Position numbers and translations under genes: made by a program. Below are positions 11,209 through 22,962 of a stretch of DNA of 54,733 bases, in pieces (within the stretch, counting starts at the first letter, position 1; each line of letters begins with the position of its first letter). The notes below the pieces were generated by a model, which ran no database searches, was not told the origin of the DNA, and worked only from the letters and a program-made list of their open reading frames with translations. This DNA is from Phaeoceros laevis (lineage: Eukaryota; Anthocerotophyta; Anthocerotopsida; Notothyladales), in NCBI GenBank assembly GCA_049999765.1, contig JBNGIQ010007068.1, forward strand, positions 1 to 54,733, given 5' to 3'.

Positions 11209-13156
11209 ATGGCGGGAGGCGGCTTGGTTTCGGCGGGGCCTAGCAAGCAGTACCCCGCCAGGGTGACCCCGTATGTTGTCATTTCTTGCCTTGTGGCGGC
11301 CAGCGGAGGCCTCATCTTCGGCTATGACATCGGAATTTCAGGTGAGGCCTTTGGTGTAGTTGTTGTTTTGAAGATTGAGCTTCATCCATGGACGCTTTGA
11401 GCGGGAGTGACTTGAGGATGATGCTGACAAGCTTTGGCCTTGTGGTGGTGCAGGTGGAGTCACGGGTATGGATGACTTTCTGCGCAAGTTCTTCCCGGCT
11501 GTGCTCCGACGGAAGGAAAGCTACAAAAGTTCCGACGCAGACTACTGCAAATACGACAACCAAGCTTTGCAGCTCTTCACCTCTTCGCTCTACTTGGCTG
11601 CTCTGGCTGCCTCTTGGGTGGCGTCTGTCATCACCCGCAAGTATGGCCGCATTCCGTCCATTCGAATTGGCGGCATCAGCTTTTTGATCGGCGCTATCCT
11701 CAACGGTGCCGCCGAAAATCTGGCCATGCTGATCCTCGGCAGAATCATGCTTGGTATCGGCGTCGGCTTCGGGAATCAGGTGAGCCGTTGTGAGCAGTCT
11801 GGGAAGTGCACATGGCTGCTTGCTTGCTCCTGCTCAAGTGTAGAGTGTGTGCCTGTGCGTTGCACCGACTGACTGACCGACCTTGCTTTTGTTTGACCTC
11901 TCAGGCTGTTCCCATGTACTTGTCGGAGATGGCCCCTCCCCAATTGAGAGGAGCTCTCAACATCATGTTCCAGCTTGCCGTCACAATTGGCATCCTCTGC
12001 GCCAATTTGATCAACTACGGCACATCCAAGATTCATCCCTGGGGCTGGAGGTTGTCTCTGGGCCTTGCTGGAGTGCCTGCGCTCCTCATGACCTTTGGCG
12101 GCTTAGTGCTCCCCGACACTCCATCCAGCTTGATTGAGAGAGGTTACCTGGAGAAAGGGAAGAACTTGCTGCTCAAAATCAGGGGTGTGCCCAACGTGGA
12201 TGAGGAGTACGACGATTTGGTGGACGCCAGCGCAGCTGCCAACCAAGTGGTGTCCCCCTTCAAGAACATTTTGGAGAGGCGGAATCGCCCGCAGTTGGCA
12301 ATGGCCTGTTTCATCCCCTTCTTCCAGCAGGTCACGGGAATCAACGCCATCATGTTCTACGCTCCTGTGCTGTTTGAGACCATCGGCTTCAAGTCCGATG
12401 CGTCGCTCTACTCCGCAGTCATCACCGGCGCAGTCAATCTGTTGGCCACGTTGGTGTCTATCGCAACAGTTGACAGATACGGACGGAGGAAGCTCTTCTT
12501 GGAGGCTGGCGTTCAGATGTTTGTCGCACAGGTAATTCCTTCCTCTAGTCAATCATCCTTTGCTGAAGAATTGACTCGTTTTCTTGTGTTTTGGACTGAA
12601 ACACCCCTTCCCCCCCTATTCTCACGTGTTTGCGGTGGTGTGCCTCGACCAGGTGATCATTGGAGTCGTTCTGGGAGTGGAGTTCGGAGGCAGTAAAACT
12701 CTTTCCAAAGGACTGGCTATTGGCATTGTGTTCCTAATCTGTGTCTACGTATCTGCCTTTGCATGGTCCTGGGGACCTTTGGGATGGTTGGTCCCCAGTG
12801 AGATATTCCCGCTGGAGACCCGTTCGGCCGGCCAGGCTATTAACGTGACTGTCAACATGTTGTTCACCTTCATCATAGCGCAAGCCTTCTTGTCCATACT
12901 CTGCCACTTCAAGTTTGGTATTTTCCTCTTCTTCGCAGGCTGGGTGGTGATCATGTCAGTTTTTGTCTTCTTTTTCTTGCCGGAGACGAGGAATGTACCT
13001 ATTGAGGAGATGGTGCATCTCTGGAGGTCACACTGGTTCTGGAAGAGAGTCATGGGTCCCGAAGATTACAACGACGTTGAGAAGGTGAAGACCGTCGCAG
13101 ATAGCACTGCAGATCCTGTTTACAAGTCGGATACGAACAAGTTGATCACACATTGA
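11209..13156 (+). CDS. STP-type monosaccharide/H+ symporter
   Basis: Four exons give a complete 529-residue protein: 11209-11341, 11454-11779, 11905-12531 and 12653-13156. All junctions are GT-AG and keep frame. It is a 12-helix major facilitator superfamily carrier of the plant STP group, which imports hexoses with protons across the plasma membrane. Visible motifs are [20 protein letters not shown] in helix 1, [11 protein letters not shown] after helix 2, [19 protein letters not shown], the QLRG motif, [30 protein letters not shown] in helix 7, DRYGRRKLF, and [11 protein letters not shown] at the end of helix 12. Four cysteines are seen, including DADYCKYDN in the extracellular loop region, and the family's disulfide between that loop and a later cysteine is possible. 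Substrate specificity (glucose, galactose or broader) cannot be read from sequence. Confidence 0.95.
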
Positions 13157-13691
13157 GACTGCCGATAATCAGCGAGTAATTCTCCATTGTTTTTGTAGTG
13201 GCCTTCGTGCCCTTGTCATCTGACAATGGCAATTTGTTACAAGGCTGTTTAATTGTACATACACAGACAGTGTAACGGAACATGTGCCGGTCCTATATTC
13301 CAACTTAATCTATTTATTCCTGTCTATGTGGCTGCTTCGTGTTCTAGACTTCTAGTGGGTTTGCATCTTACGCGGTAGATATCGATGGTTTGTCCTGCGA
13401 ACCAACGAAATGCACCACGCGGTGCTGAAACTCTGCGAACGCCAGAGAACTGGCTACGCATTTTTCATGACACAACCTGGACAGGCACAACCTGGGCACC
13501 TTGACTTCTACACCTTGCTTTCACCGGCTAAGCTAACCCTGTCCACGACGCGATGAACCTACACCAAAATGGTTCTTCGCCACACTTCTTTCAAGAGCGC
13601 AAGCCAGAATAATCGAATGGCACAAATAAATGGGGATGTAGCCACTGGAATGCTTAAAGAGCAGGATCCTTTCAATTACCTCCATAATTCT
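13157..13691. other. Convergent 3' flanks, no gene seen
   Basis: The STP gene (+) and leishmanolysin-like gene (-) end toward each other here. The 535 bases are presumably both 3' untranslated regions. No repeat or coding segment recognised. Confidence 0.5.
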
Positions 13692-16600
13692 TCACTCAGC
13701 CGACTCTGCAGCATTCCCATCTATCATTAGCTCAGTAACTTCGGAACCATAGTTTTGGCCCCATCTAACGGCCACCCAATCCTTCAGAATTGTCTGAAGC
13801 ATTGTCCCAGCCCCTACTTCCTCCTCCAGGACGTAAGCCCCGGGAACATACTTAGTCCTTGAGTTACAAAATGTTCGGCAGATGTGTCGGATAGCACCCA
13901 AGAAAAAGCAGGCTGTCGCTATAAGGAGACCTACGAGTAGCACAACTCTAAAATGGAGCTGCCACCACGGTTGAACTGCTCCATCACCTGTGCATGTACC
14001 TTCTCCATCTCCCTCTCCACTAAAAAGGGTTCTATCCGAGCAGTCCAATCGAGCACCGCAAGCTGCGTTATAAGATTGGCAAGCAGAATGACATACTCTA
14101 AGCCTGTTATCCCCATCTCTGTCACACCTCTGTATGGATATCTGCAAAACGACACAGCTTTATAGATCAAAAGTTCAATGGGCAACGAAGAAACAGGATG
14201 CGTTTTCTATCCTCATTGCACAAAAACTAGCTTATGACTTACCCAGCAAGCCAACCGCTTTGCAGCCGCTGCACAGTATCCGTTGTCCAAAATAGCAAAA
14301 AATGGGCGACCACTTGGAATCAGACGGTTGTAGTTCGGCAGCACAACAGCTGCTTCCAGTTGCTGTAAAATGCTGGGTTCGCTTGGTGCACAGTGCTGCC
14401 CTTCCTTCTCTCCCACCAGCACATCACCGCACAGTGCTAGACTAGAAATGAGTAAGCTGCTATTTTGGCAAGTGTAACCTGCATAGTCGGAACACCGAAA
14501 CTCGCACACGCCATTGTCACAAACACCTCCGTGCAGACTACATTGCTCGTCGCAGCCAGCTTCATCACGACAGAGAGCAAAAATTAATCCGCACTTCGCT
14601 TACACAGTTAATAGATGATTGCCCAAAGATCTGTGATGCTGAACAGGTTCTAACGACTACTAAGTGAGTGAAACATAAACTGAGATTGAATATAGCCTAG
14701 GGAATCAACAGAAGCCCTGCCCAGAAATCATGCTGAACAGGTTCTAGCGACGACAAGCGAATATACTGCGTTTCGGTTACACTTTCAGCAATTCCTTGCA
14801 ACCAATCCTTTGGTGTCGCATTACTCCAAGACATATGCTAAAACAGTGCATTGGAAAAACTGAAGTGCAATATGTGAGAGCACCATACCTGTTGAGCAAT
14901 CTACTCCTGTGTAGCCGGTATCACACTTGCAGATGCCTGCAGACGTGCATGTTCCATGGCCACTACAGTTATCTGGGCAAATTCCTGCCATCAGGACCAC
15001 GAAACATGTCTTACGGTGACCTATCACCCAAAAGTGTCAAACTGGTGCTTCAAAGGCCAAAAGTCACCAAGCTTACTTTCAGAGCAATCGTTACCAGCGA
15101 AACCAAGAAAGCATTGGCATGTTCCTTCTATGCACCCTCCGTTCCAATTACATGCGTTTGGGCATTCACCAGGCATTGACTCGGCCACTTTCTCACACAG
15201 CTCATGATAAGAAGGGCATGTCAATTCTCCTATTACAGACAACAGTAAGATTACAAATTGATGACAATTGGTCTAACCAAACCTTGAAATAGCCATTGAT
15301 GAAAACTGCTTAAACTTTCAAACAATGAATTTCAACGCACACAAAACAGGTTCTTGAAAGGAGTAGTTAACCATTGAACCCAGAAAACTGGATGGAACCA
15401 CCATCACGGGGACACGGCTTCCAGATACCATCCACAGCCACCTGAAGGTTGCAGCCCACAAACAGCAAAGAGTAAGTTGCAACCATAGCACGAAGGCTAG
15501 ACAGCCAGACAAGGATCCAAACAAATGCACTACTTACCTCCAATGATATATTGGTACAACGGTGTTGGTAGCATCCATTTCCTTGTGTCTGGGTTCCTCT
15601 TACAAACCCCGTCCGCACCAGTGATGATTGCATGCACCTACAGTTAGACATACGACATCCTTCACTGGAGGAGTCTAATTATGACCTGGCGAAAAACATG
15701 TGTTACCTCCCCACCAAATAAGTACTACTCAAGACGATTGAGACAGTACCTGGATTCCCTGCCTCGGATTTCTCCAAGCATTCTGTCTGGTGCTCGGGCA
15801 CTGTTTGTGTCAATGCATGACCCATCTGAGTATGCCACAAAATATGCACAGTAGTCTGCAAGAGAGGATTGCCCACCTGCAGGATCATATGACAAAAATG
15901 TTCACTTCAATAGGTGGAACGTTGACCGAATTGATGTCATACTGCAGGTGATTTGGCACGTCTATCTACCTTTATTTGCATCTGGAAAGTACCGGGCCCA
16001 TATTGGCAATTCCCCATTGTATCGCATAATTGGGCAATAACCCTCCGCTTCTCTATTATATGTACAGCCTGACAAATGTGTTGAGTTGCAATGATAGGCC
16101 CCCTTCCACGTATCACACTTATTTGTCAAGAAACCAACACCTTGCTTTCGACCCCAATCCAGAGGCTCTGCCATGCTGAAGTTTGCACGATACCACCCAC
16201 TGTCCTCCAGTAGAGCCAGAGTCATTGCTGAGACTACTGATCGTGTGTCAACCGAGCCAGTCATGATTTCATTCATCAGAAGCCTTTTCTCCCAGTGGGA
16301 TCCTGTGTGATTGAAGTAATCGATAAGGTGGGAATATGGCAGGCCCAACTGACACGAATCTGTAGATAAGCAGACAAGAGGAGAGTGAAGACAGTAAACA
16401 TGGCGTAAGCAAATAATAACCTGCAGTGCCACGGCCACCACCATCTTCCAGCTCTAGACCAGCAAACTCTTCAGTGAAAGCCTGTGAACAAACAGGTCAA
16501 ACTGGATCAGAGCCGTAAATGACTGGGCAATCCATCTCTACAGTGGAGAAGGTACAAACTGTACCCCATAGTGCTCCCTTGTGTGCATCACAACACGTGG

Positions 16601-18492
16601 TAGCACAACTCTTGTCACACTGCGCCCCAGCTGTTTGTCGTAGTCCAGTGTGACGACCTGCCTTAGTCAAATGCTTGACAGTTAATAGATGCACCCTCCT
16701 TTCCACCTCTTCTACAGCCAAAGGTGATGATGTGACAAGAGAAATTCTTACGAGCTAGTACCTTTGTTCTTCTACGCTTCCGCTCATCTCGAAAATGTGC
16801 AAAAGCATGTGGATCAAAGCCAAGTACATGCATCACCTGCAACCACGTGGCATCACAGATGCATGAAGCAACAACCCCAAAGATTCAAAGGTCATTGAGG
16901 ACACCAGCAAGACAAAGTATTATGATCCATTCCAAGTTCCCACTGTGTTACCTCATGAATCAAAGTAGCTGATAGCAAGCTTTCTGCTTCAGCTGTCAAA
17001 TGTTTTGGCGCTACGTTAACATGTCCTGATAAGAAACACCCAGAACCAATGTCTTTGTTTAGACTTAACAGACATGTTTCAAAACAAGGGCAAAGGCTGA
17101 CTGCAAGTTATAGCTTGTGTCCTCAACCTGCAATAGCTCGTCCCCACTGATCTCTCTCACAGGCTACAGCCCAGGCAAGAGTATTTCCAGTTGTAGGTCT
17201 TGTAGTTACAAGGAGAACCAAATCAGCATCAAGTATTCCTTCTGCACAAAAGAACGTCGGACTTTGAACTTAATATGATGTAGTGAGAGGGATATCTTTC
17301 TTTTCTACTGTCTTTTTCATTAAAAGCACAATCACTATCTCACCAAAGCCAGATGGTGACGTCTCAGAAGCCACGAGATTGACCTACTTACGTTGCTTGA
17401 ACTATAGCCTGATTGGGAAACTGAGGCTTACCGTCAACATACTGCCTAGGGAGCTGAACGCCTCCATCCTGCCCACAGGCAGAATAGCCACTAAGACGCA
17501 AAGGGCCCTTCACTGGTTCCACGGATAGCGCCTTACTAAACCACATTGCCGTTTCCCCCAGGGCCTGTCACATAAGCCAAAGATATGTATTCTCAGATGT
17601 AGCAACTGATAGGATGTTACAGACAACAATTCTTGCCAGCAGACCCTTCAGTCGCATTGTAAAGATAGAAGAAAGCACACAATGTTTTGACCTCGTGTAG
17701 ACGCTTCTTCTTGTCCTCCCCAGAAATGTCTTCAAGGGTACAATTATACCAGCAGTCTGCGTACACCACGGGCTCCCGTACACTGCATGCTGGATAACCT
17801 GGAGTTCCAGGAGGTTCCCCTAGCTGTTCATCACAAGACAGCCCTTTAAAAGCAGGACTGACTACAAAATCAGCAGAGTAATTTTTCTGCGACAAAACTA
17901 CAAAGAAAGCTTCCTGGCTGTTCACCACACGACATCTGACAAGATCCCTTATCACATCTGGATTGCAGTGGTGAACTTGATGAGAGTCTTGCTTACCTTA
18001 ACTACCTCTCCCACTGCTTGACAATCTCTTTCGGGGGAATGGCCGACAGCATCGTAGTTCAAGAAAATGCGGATTGACTGCCTCCTTTCTAAGTCTGAGT
18101 CATCTTTGATGGATTTAGAGAGAAGAGCCCTCCCATGCTTGTTTCTCTCAAGTGAATCATACCTATTGTCATACAGCTGTGGTGTGACTGTGTAGTCTTT
18201 CCAACCCGAGCGCCGACGCTGTTCTAAAATCTCATCATGAATGCAAGAGTGAGACTGCAACAAATCATGCTGGCCTTCGTGCCAGTGAACCCCGTCCTCA
18301 TCAGCATTTACAGCTATAGATCCCAGCCATAACAGAAGTAAAGCGACCTGCAACCCGTTTAAGAAGCCCAAATAAGTCAGCACCAGGTGGAGGCACCCTC
18401 AACGAAGTACAGAATGCAACCAATCAGTAGGGCTTTGACCATACCTTGAAAACAGTGAATTGGACTATCAAAACCCTTTGAGGCATCGCCAT
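13692..18492 (-). CDS. Leishmanolysin-like (M8) zinc metalloprotease with EGF-like modules and C-terminal anchor
   Basis: A many-exon gene. Exon 1 (18492-18445) joins exon 2 at 18347 in phase, giving a signal peptide, MAMPQRVLIVQFTVFK then VALLLLWLGSIAVNA. The zinc-binding motif HEVMHVLGFDPHAF is split: an intron (16837-16951) falls between HE and VMH. The third zinc histidine is probably in GSHWEKR, and the Met-turn in LMNEIMTG near 16280. Pfam M8 hallmarks follow (ALLEDSGWYRANF, GVGFLTNKCDTWKGAYHCN). Cys-rich EGF-like modules come next (PNACNWNGGCIEGTCQCFLG, NCSGHGTCTSAGICKCDTG, QCSLHGGVCDNGVC), then a Cys-rich region and a single C-terminal membrane helix (VVLLVGLLIATACFFLGAI). This matches the land-plant leishmanolysin-like architecture: a type I membrane ectoenzyme. 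Substrates in plants are not known. One junction near 17955-17999 did not phase by eye. Confidence 0.9.
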
Positions 18493-20079
18493 AGGCACCT
18501 TCAGGTACCCATGAGGCTCAGGTCTCCGTGTCATGACCCCTGTTTGCACGCAAGTTACCACCGGAGTTACCCTGATAACTATCCATGGCCTGCCCATGCC
18601 CTGGTGTTCTCAAGCTATATTTTCCAGTGCCTACCACACCTGCCTGGTACAGGTCAAGCTAGCTAAAAGTCCCTTGGAAGCGCTTGAAACCTTGAACAAT
18701 CACACCCACACACAGTTTGGGAAATTGGAACTTAGCCACTTCTCATCAAGTTCCTTTGACCATTCTCTACCAGTTTCTTTGACTCCAATGCGCTGCCTAA
18801 CGTAGCCTACCCTGGAGCGACCTGCGTGATATCTGCGAGCAACCCTATGGCACCATACTTCAGGATCCGCTGATCATGCTGGTTACCTCCTGCAGCAGAA
18901 TGACAGAAATTTTCCAGATTCCGGCTCCGAGCTGCCCCTTGCCTAAAGAGCAGCGTCGAATTGTTTCATCCGCAGTCATATCATGACGACAACTGGAGCT
19001 GGCTATAACACGAGACGAGAACACGAGAAAGAGCTGTCCAGGAACAGGCTTCTCCGACACCACTGTCGTGCCGCTCTAGTCCTGAAACGTGCCGTCTCAT
19101 GATTCTCGCAAAGCCAACCCTTCATTGTTCTCAATTGCCAACCTCCCTGTCCGTCATGAATCACACAAGACAGTCCCGCATTACAGACTCCTGCTAGAAG
19201 GCTGGAGTAGTTGGACCACGGCTGCAGTCCGAAAGCGTCGGCAGGCACAAAAGCCTCATTATCACGCGGCGAGCTGGTCACCCACAACACCTTGGAGATA
19301 GGAGATTACAGAAGCCCGGAAAGGCGGGAAGCCGAGAACCTCAATACCTTGCCGAAGCATCGGAGAACGAAAGACAGTGCGCGTGAAAGGAGCAACCGTC
19401 TTTAAGCATGCTCCTCCCTTCCAGCACCTGGAGTAACTTCCCTGTCCAGCTGTGTCAATGTGCCCCTCCAATTTCAAATCGCCAGAACGCAGCCTCGAAG
19501 AGACAGGAGCACCGGCCGACCGTACGGCCCCAAACAATCAAGGCGTGGAGGGGACATGGGGGGAACGGACGAGACTGCTGCTCCGCAGCCCAGCCCAGTG
19601 CAGCCAGGGCGTGTTCCTCCTCAAATACACGCAGTCGGGGTCGTTTGCTGAAGCGGCTCCGGCCCCATCCATTTCCGGCCGGAGCCGACCTCGCTAACCT
19701 TTGCCGGGCACACTGCACACTCACCTGGCGCGACCTGTTTTGGTTGCCAGAAGCAGGTCCTTACGTCGACAGCACTCCTGTGGAGTGTGTAGAACATGCG
19801 AGGCGCGCAAGGAGGTGCAGAACACAGCTAGTGCGAAATGCGATGGAGGGAGCAGCTTTGATGAGAATAATTGCCCGTCCTGACAAGGGCAAGGGCGAGG
19901 AGGAACGCGTGAGTCGTGACGAAGGTAGAGAGAGCCAGCGATGGCGGAGGCAACTGAGGCAAGTAGTCGGTCAAGGCAAGGCAACAAGCGGGCAACTAAC
20001 GACGATGGACCGGTACGGAAATCCGACGTCGGATGTAGGCTGGATGCTGTGACATCCATTTGAAGTTTTCTGCCCATTT
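18493..20079. other. Upstream flank of the protease gene, no confident gene
   Basis: Several overlapping open frames lie on both strands, the longest at 19408-20052 (+, 214 codons, ATG start). None has a recognisable domain, and their composition (Arg/Ser/Cys-rich in both directions) suggests chance frames in GC-rich DNA. An untranslated first exon of the protease gene could lie here. Confidence 0.4.
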
Positions 20080-20920
20080 TAGTTTGACTTTTCCAAATGT
20101 TTCATCCGCTGGTTACCGTTACCCTGGGTGAGTCACCCAAGCTGAAATAGTCATGACTCATGACTTCATCCTATAGAGACAAAAAGTGCCTAAGCAACAA
20201 ACCAAGAAGGACTTTATCATTGCCAAGTGGAGGCACAAAGGCTCTTCCATCAATATCTAGTCTCTAAAGTTTCTTAGGCCATTCCCCGAGGTCCATGCTT
20301 AGAAATCCTTGTAATATTATTTTAAGAATAAAAACTATAATTCTTTATATGATATGTATTAATATTGGAATATAACTTTACAATGTTTACATGATTGTCT
20401 ACACCACAAGGACATAGAAAAAGTCATATAATACAAGAATATAACTAGTAAAATATTTAGATTAAATCTACCTCCAAAGTGGTTGAAGAGGTGCTTTTAG
20501 CAAAATAAATCCTAAGAGGCAAAGGACTTCACTACAAGCTTAGAAGAAAAAAAAAAAAATCATTATATGGTCATGGGCCCCTCAAGAGGCAAAGGACTTC
20601 CCTACAAGCTTGGAAGAAGAAGGTAACTTCATTAAGTTGATGGTCCCTAAGGTCTCCATGCTTGTGGTAGAGATAGTTCATGCACAAGCTTAGAAGAAGA
20701 AGATAACTTCATAAAGTTGATGGTCCTTAAGGTCTCCTTCCTTGTGATAGAGATAGATCATGTGCTAGTAGGCTTACTAGCTTTCTGATGGAGATAGATC
20801 ACATGGTAACTAGGCTAAGGCACATATTGCACAAACCATTTACCATTGTACAAAAGATTGAGAGGATCTAAATTTGGTAGTATTTACTATTTAATGTACA
20901 TGACAAGTTGTTTGTACTCA
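20080..20920. repeat. AT-rich island with diverged direct repeats
   Basis: Base composition drops sharply to AT-rich, especially 20300-20480. Three diverged copies of a unit containing AAGCTTAGAAGAA, AACTTCAT(A/T)AAGTTGATGGTCC and AAGGTCTCC lie at about 20512-20570, 20577-20670 and 20682-20740. The left edge carries two small inverted repeats (GGGTGA-G-TCACCC near 20127 and AGTCATGA-C-TCATGACT near 20149). This looks like a decayed transposable element or satellite remnant; no coding remains. Confidence 0.65.
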
Positions 20921-21080
20921 TGGAACAAGGGGCCTGCCTCTGTACGCAAAGGGATGCAAGTGGTCTAAGTTAGCGCGGATCCAATAATAATGAATTGGGA
21001 ACAAACCGGAGTGGCGGCAGTTGGGGTTGTTCAAAAGGCCTCGGACGTGACTGGGAATAATTTTACGGGCCACACGTAAT

Positions 21081-21497
21081 TTGGATGGGTCGGGACATGT
21101 CAGGCCTAGCCTACGACAGGTACCACTGGTGTTGCGGCTGCGTGGTGGAATGATGAGTGGCATACGTACATACATTCCGCATAAAGTCACGGGATCACGA
21201 CCCTCCACCACTCCTCCGATGAAAGCGAGCCAACGTCATCAAAATTCATCCTCAGGAAGCAACCGCTGGCCGTTTCTCGGCCCCGCGGATGATGATGCCT
21301 GGCCCTGCTGGTTGGGTACAGGGACTAGCCGACACAGCCTAAATTTCCGCGAAATGTTCCACAAACGACAGCCCCTGTACCGGTCTAGGAGAGCAGGAAA
21401 CCAGCTAGAATGTGTCATCAGCCTTCCGTCATTCACACGCACGCGTTCGACTGCTCGGCAGTTGTCCATAGCGAAAGGCAGCCAGAGCTGGTTCTAG
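21081..21497 (+). pseudogene. Open frame carrying a ubiquitin-tail-like LVLRLRGG
   Basis: This 138-codon frame contains LVLRLRGG at 21126-21149, identical to the last eight residues of ubiquitin, and it is followed by MM. In ubiquitin-L40 fusions the tail is also followed by Met, but the rest of the frame matches neither ubiquitin nor a ribosomal protein. The upstream codons (PSLRQVP) differ from the ubiquitin STLH context, though an AG just before GTACCACTG could be an old splice acceptor. The best guess is a relic of a ubiquitin gene exon or a chance match; it is not a functional ubiquitin. Confidence 0.25.
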
Positions 21498-21680
21498 AGA
21501 TCCCACGACCATTATGACAACCACGTACCACGAGCCAGACTAGCGAGCCACATTTGGCACCCGATGAGAGATTGTCCGCTTCTCATTCCCACTTCAGCAA
21601 AATCGGTTGGAACACGCAAGGTTTATTGAACCAGTCAACCAAGGTCGGGTGACCAACAATGCACAGCTTGTACGGAGGAC

Positions 21681-21785
21681 CAGACGCCTTCCATGGATGT
21701 TCATCCTAAGGTTCTAACCAAGGGAGTCTGAACGGAAGACTACCATTTTCAGAGCCTCCGGATGGACATCCATGGAAGGCGTCTG
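21681..21785. ncRNA. Long imperfect hairpin, possible small-RNA precursor
   Basis: The 26-base arm at 21681-21706 is the reverse complement of 21760-21785 with a single mismatch. Inward of these, 21702-21720 pairs with about 21742-21764 if G-U wobbles are allowed, leaving a terminal loop of about 20 bases. The overall length of 105 bases and the near-perfect lower stem are like plant MIRNA foldbacks. The arms do not match any conserved plant miRNA I can recall. A young MITE-type element is the alternative. Confidence 0.4.
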
Positions 21786-22962
21786 CGGACCTAGCTCATT
21801 AGGACCTGCAATAACGTGTTCCAGAGGAACGCGCATTCTCAACCTGACCAGCATGACAGCAGTCGTGGCCAGCAAATACAAGCTCAGCTCTTTCTTTGCT
21901 TGAGGAGCCCCTACCTCTCGACGCCTTCCTGGAATCAACTCACTTCCATTGAAGCCAAGCACAGGAGTCTTCACTTGAAGCACGTGCGCACCAACTAACA
22001 TGGCAAATGTAACCCCTATCTAACACACGAGATGCGTCTGTCATCATTTAACAACAAGCGCATGCCAACAAAAACACACCATGCGACATGTTGCCACAAG
22101 CCTCCAGCACCTTTCTGATGACCAAGAACGCCCTCAGAACGCAAACGATGATATGTTACCTTGCAGAGCCGCATGCAGAAGGGCTACCCTCAGCACATTC
22201 ATCCCTGTGAGAGACAATTCTATTGTCATACACTTGGCGCTAGTCTCACCCAGCAAGCATATTGATCAAGCTGGCCCTCTAATATACCTGATGCTCAGAC
22301 CTTCTCGCTCTACAAAATCTTGGGGTCAAGGTAAAAAAACGATGGGGCGACATGGTGCAGAAACGAGTTAGTAACCACTGGCGGTAAGGGAGCTCCAGAT
22401 TCTGCATATCAAGAGTTCCCCTTGACAGGTTGCCGTGGATGCCTCCCCGCACTCGAAGAGTAGGTCGCCACACACAGAAACAGCGGAGACAGTTGTTTTG
22501 GTACCAAACACATATTTGGTGGTCGCAGGCAAAAGAGAAAACGAACCAGATCGTCTTCAAGCTCAATCGGCAAGATCACCTCCCTATCTGCTTGACACAG
22601 GAGCAGATAGATTCGAAGTTCTCGCCTTCTGATACGAAATACTCCACAGCGAACTCAACCTCGATGGACGCAGATGTACCATCAGTTTGCGGGTTGATTC
22701 CTCTCCAGCTACGTCGTAACTATCTTCACCGAAACCGGACCAAGATTTACATCGTACTCGGCGAAGTTTGTAAGGCCTACCGCACGACAGCTCCAGCAGT
22801 CTCCGGGAGGACTGATTGGGCTCACGAACAACGCTTCCTCTAGCTCCATCAGTAGTTGTTTGAGAGAGGAAGCCTTGAAGTTAGGTTTTTTTTGGAAAAG
22901 TCCGTAGCAGCTGGTGAATGGCGTCGCGTTGAGCTCTTCCAGCTCGCAGCCTTCCCGGCGCA
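21786..22962. other. Upstream flank of EMC1, no gene seen
   Basis: No recognisable coding segment. Short frames at 22081-22371, 22430-22843 and 22709-23203 overlap each other or the EMC1 first exon and show no domains. The EMC1 promoter and 5' leader must lie in the last few hundred bases. Confidence 0.4.

Noticed and set aside
19408-20052. 214-codon ATG frame, the longest unassigned frame in the window
   Set aside because: No domain, Arg/Ser/Cys-rich composition, and equally long frames on the opposite strand. Probably chance in GC-rich DNA.
20918-21211. Minus frame of 97 codons
   Set aside because: It looks superficially protein-like (HSGLFPIHYYWIRANLDHLH) but I could not link it to any family, and no splice or start context supports it.
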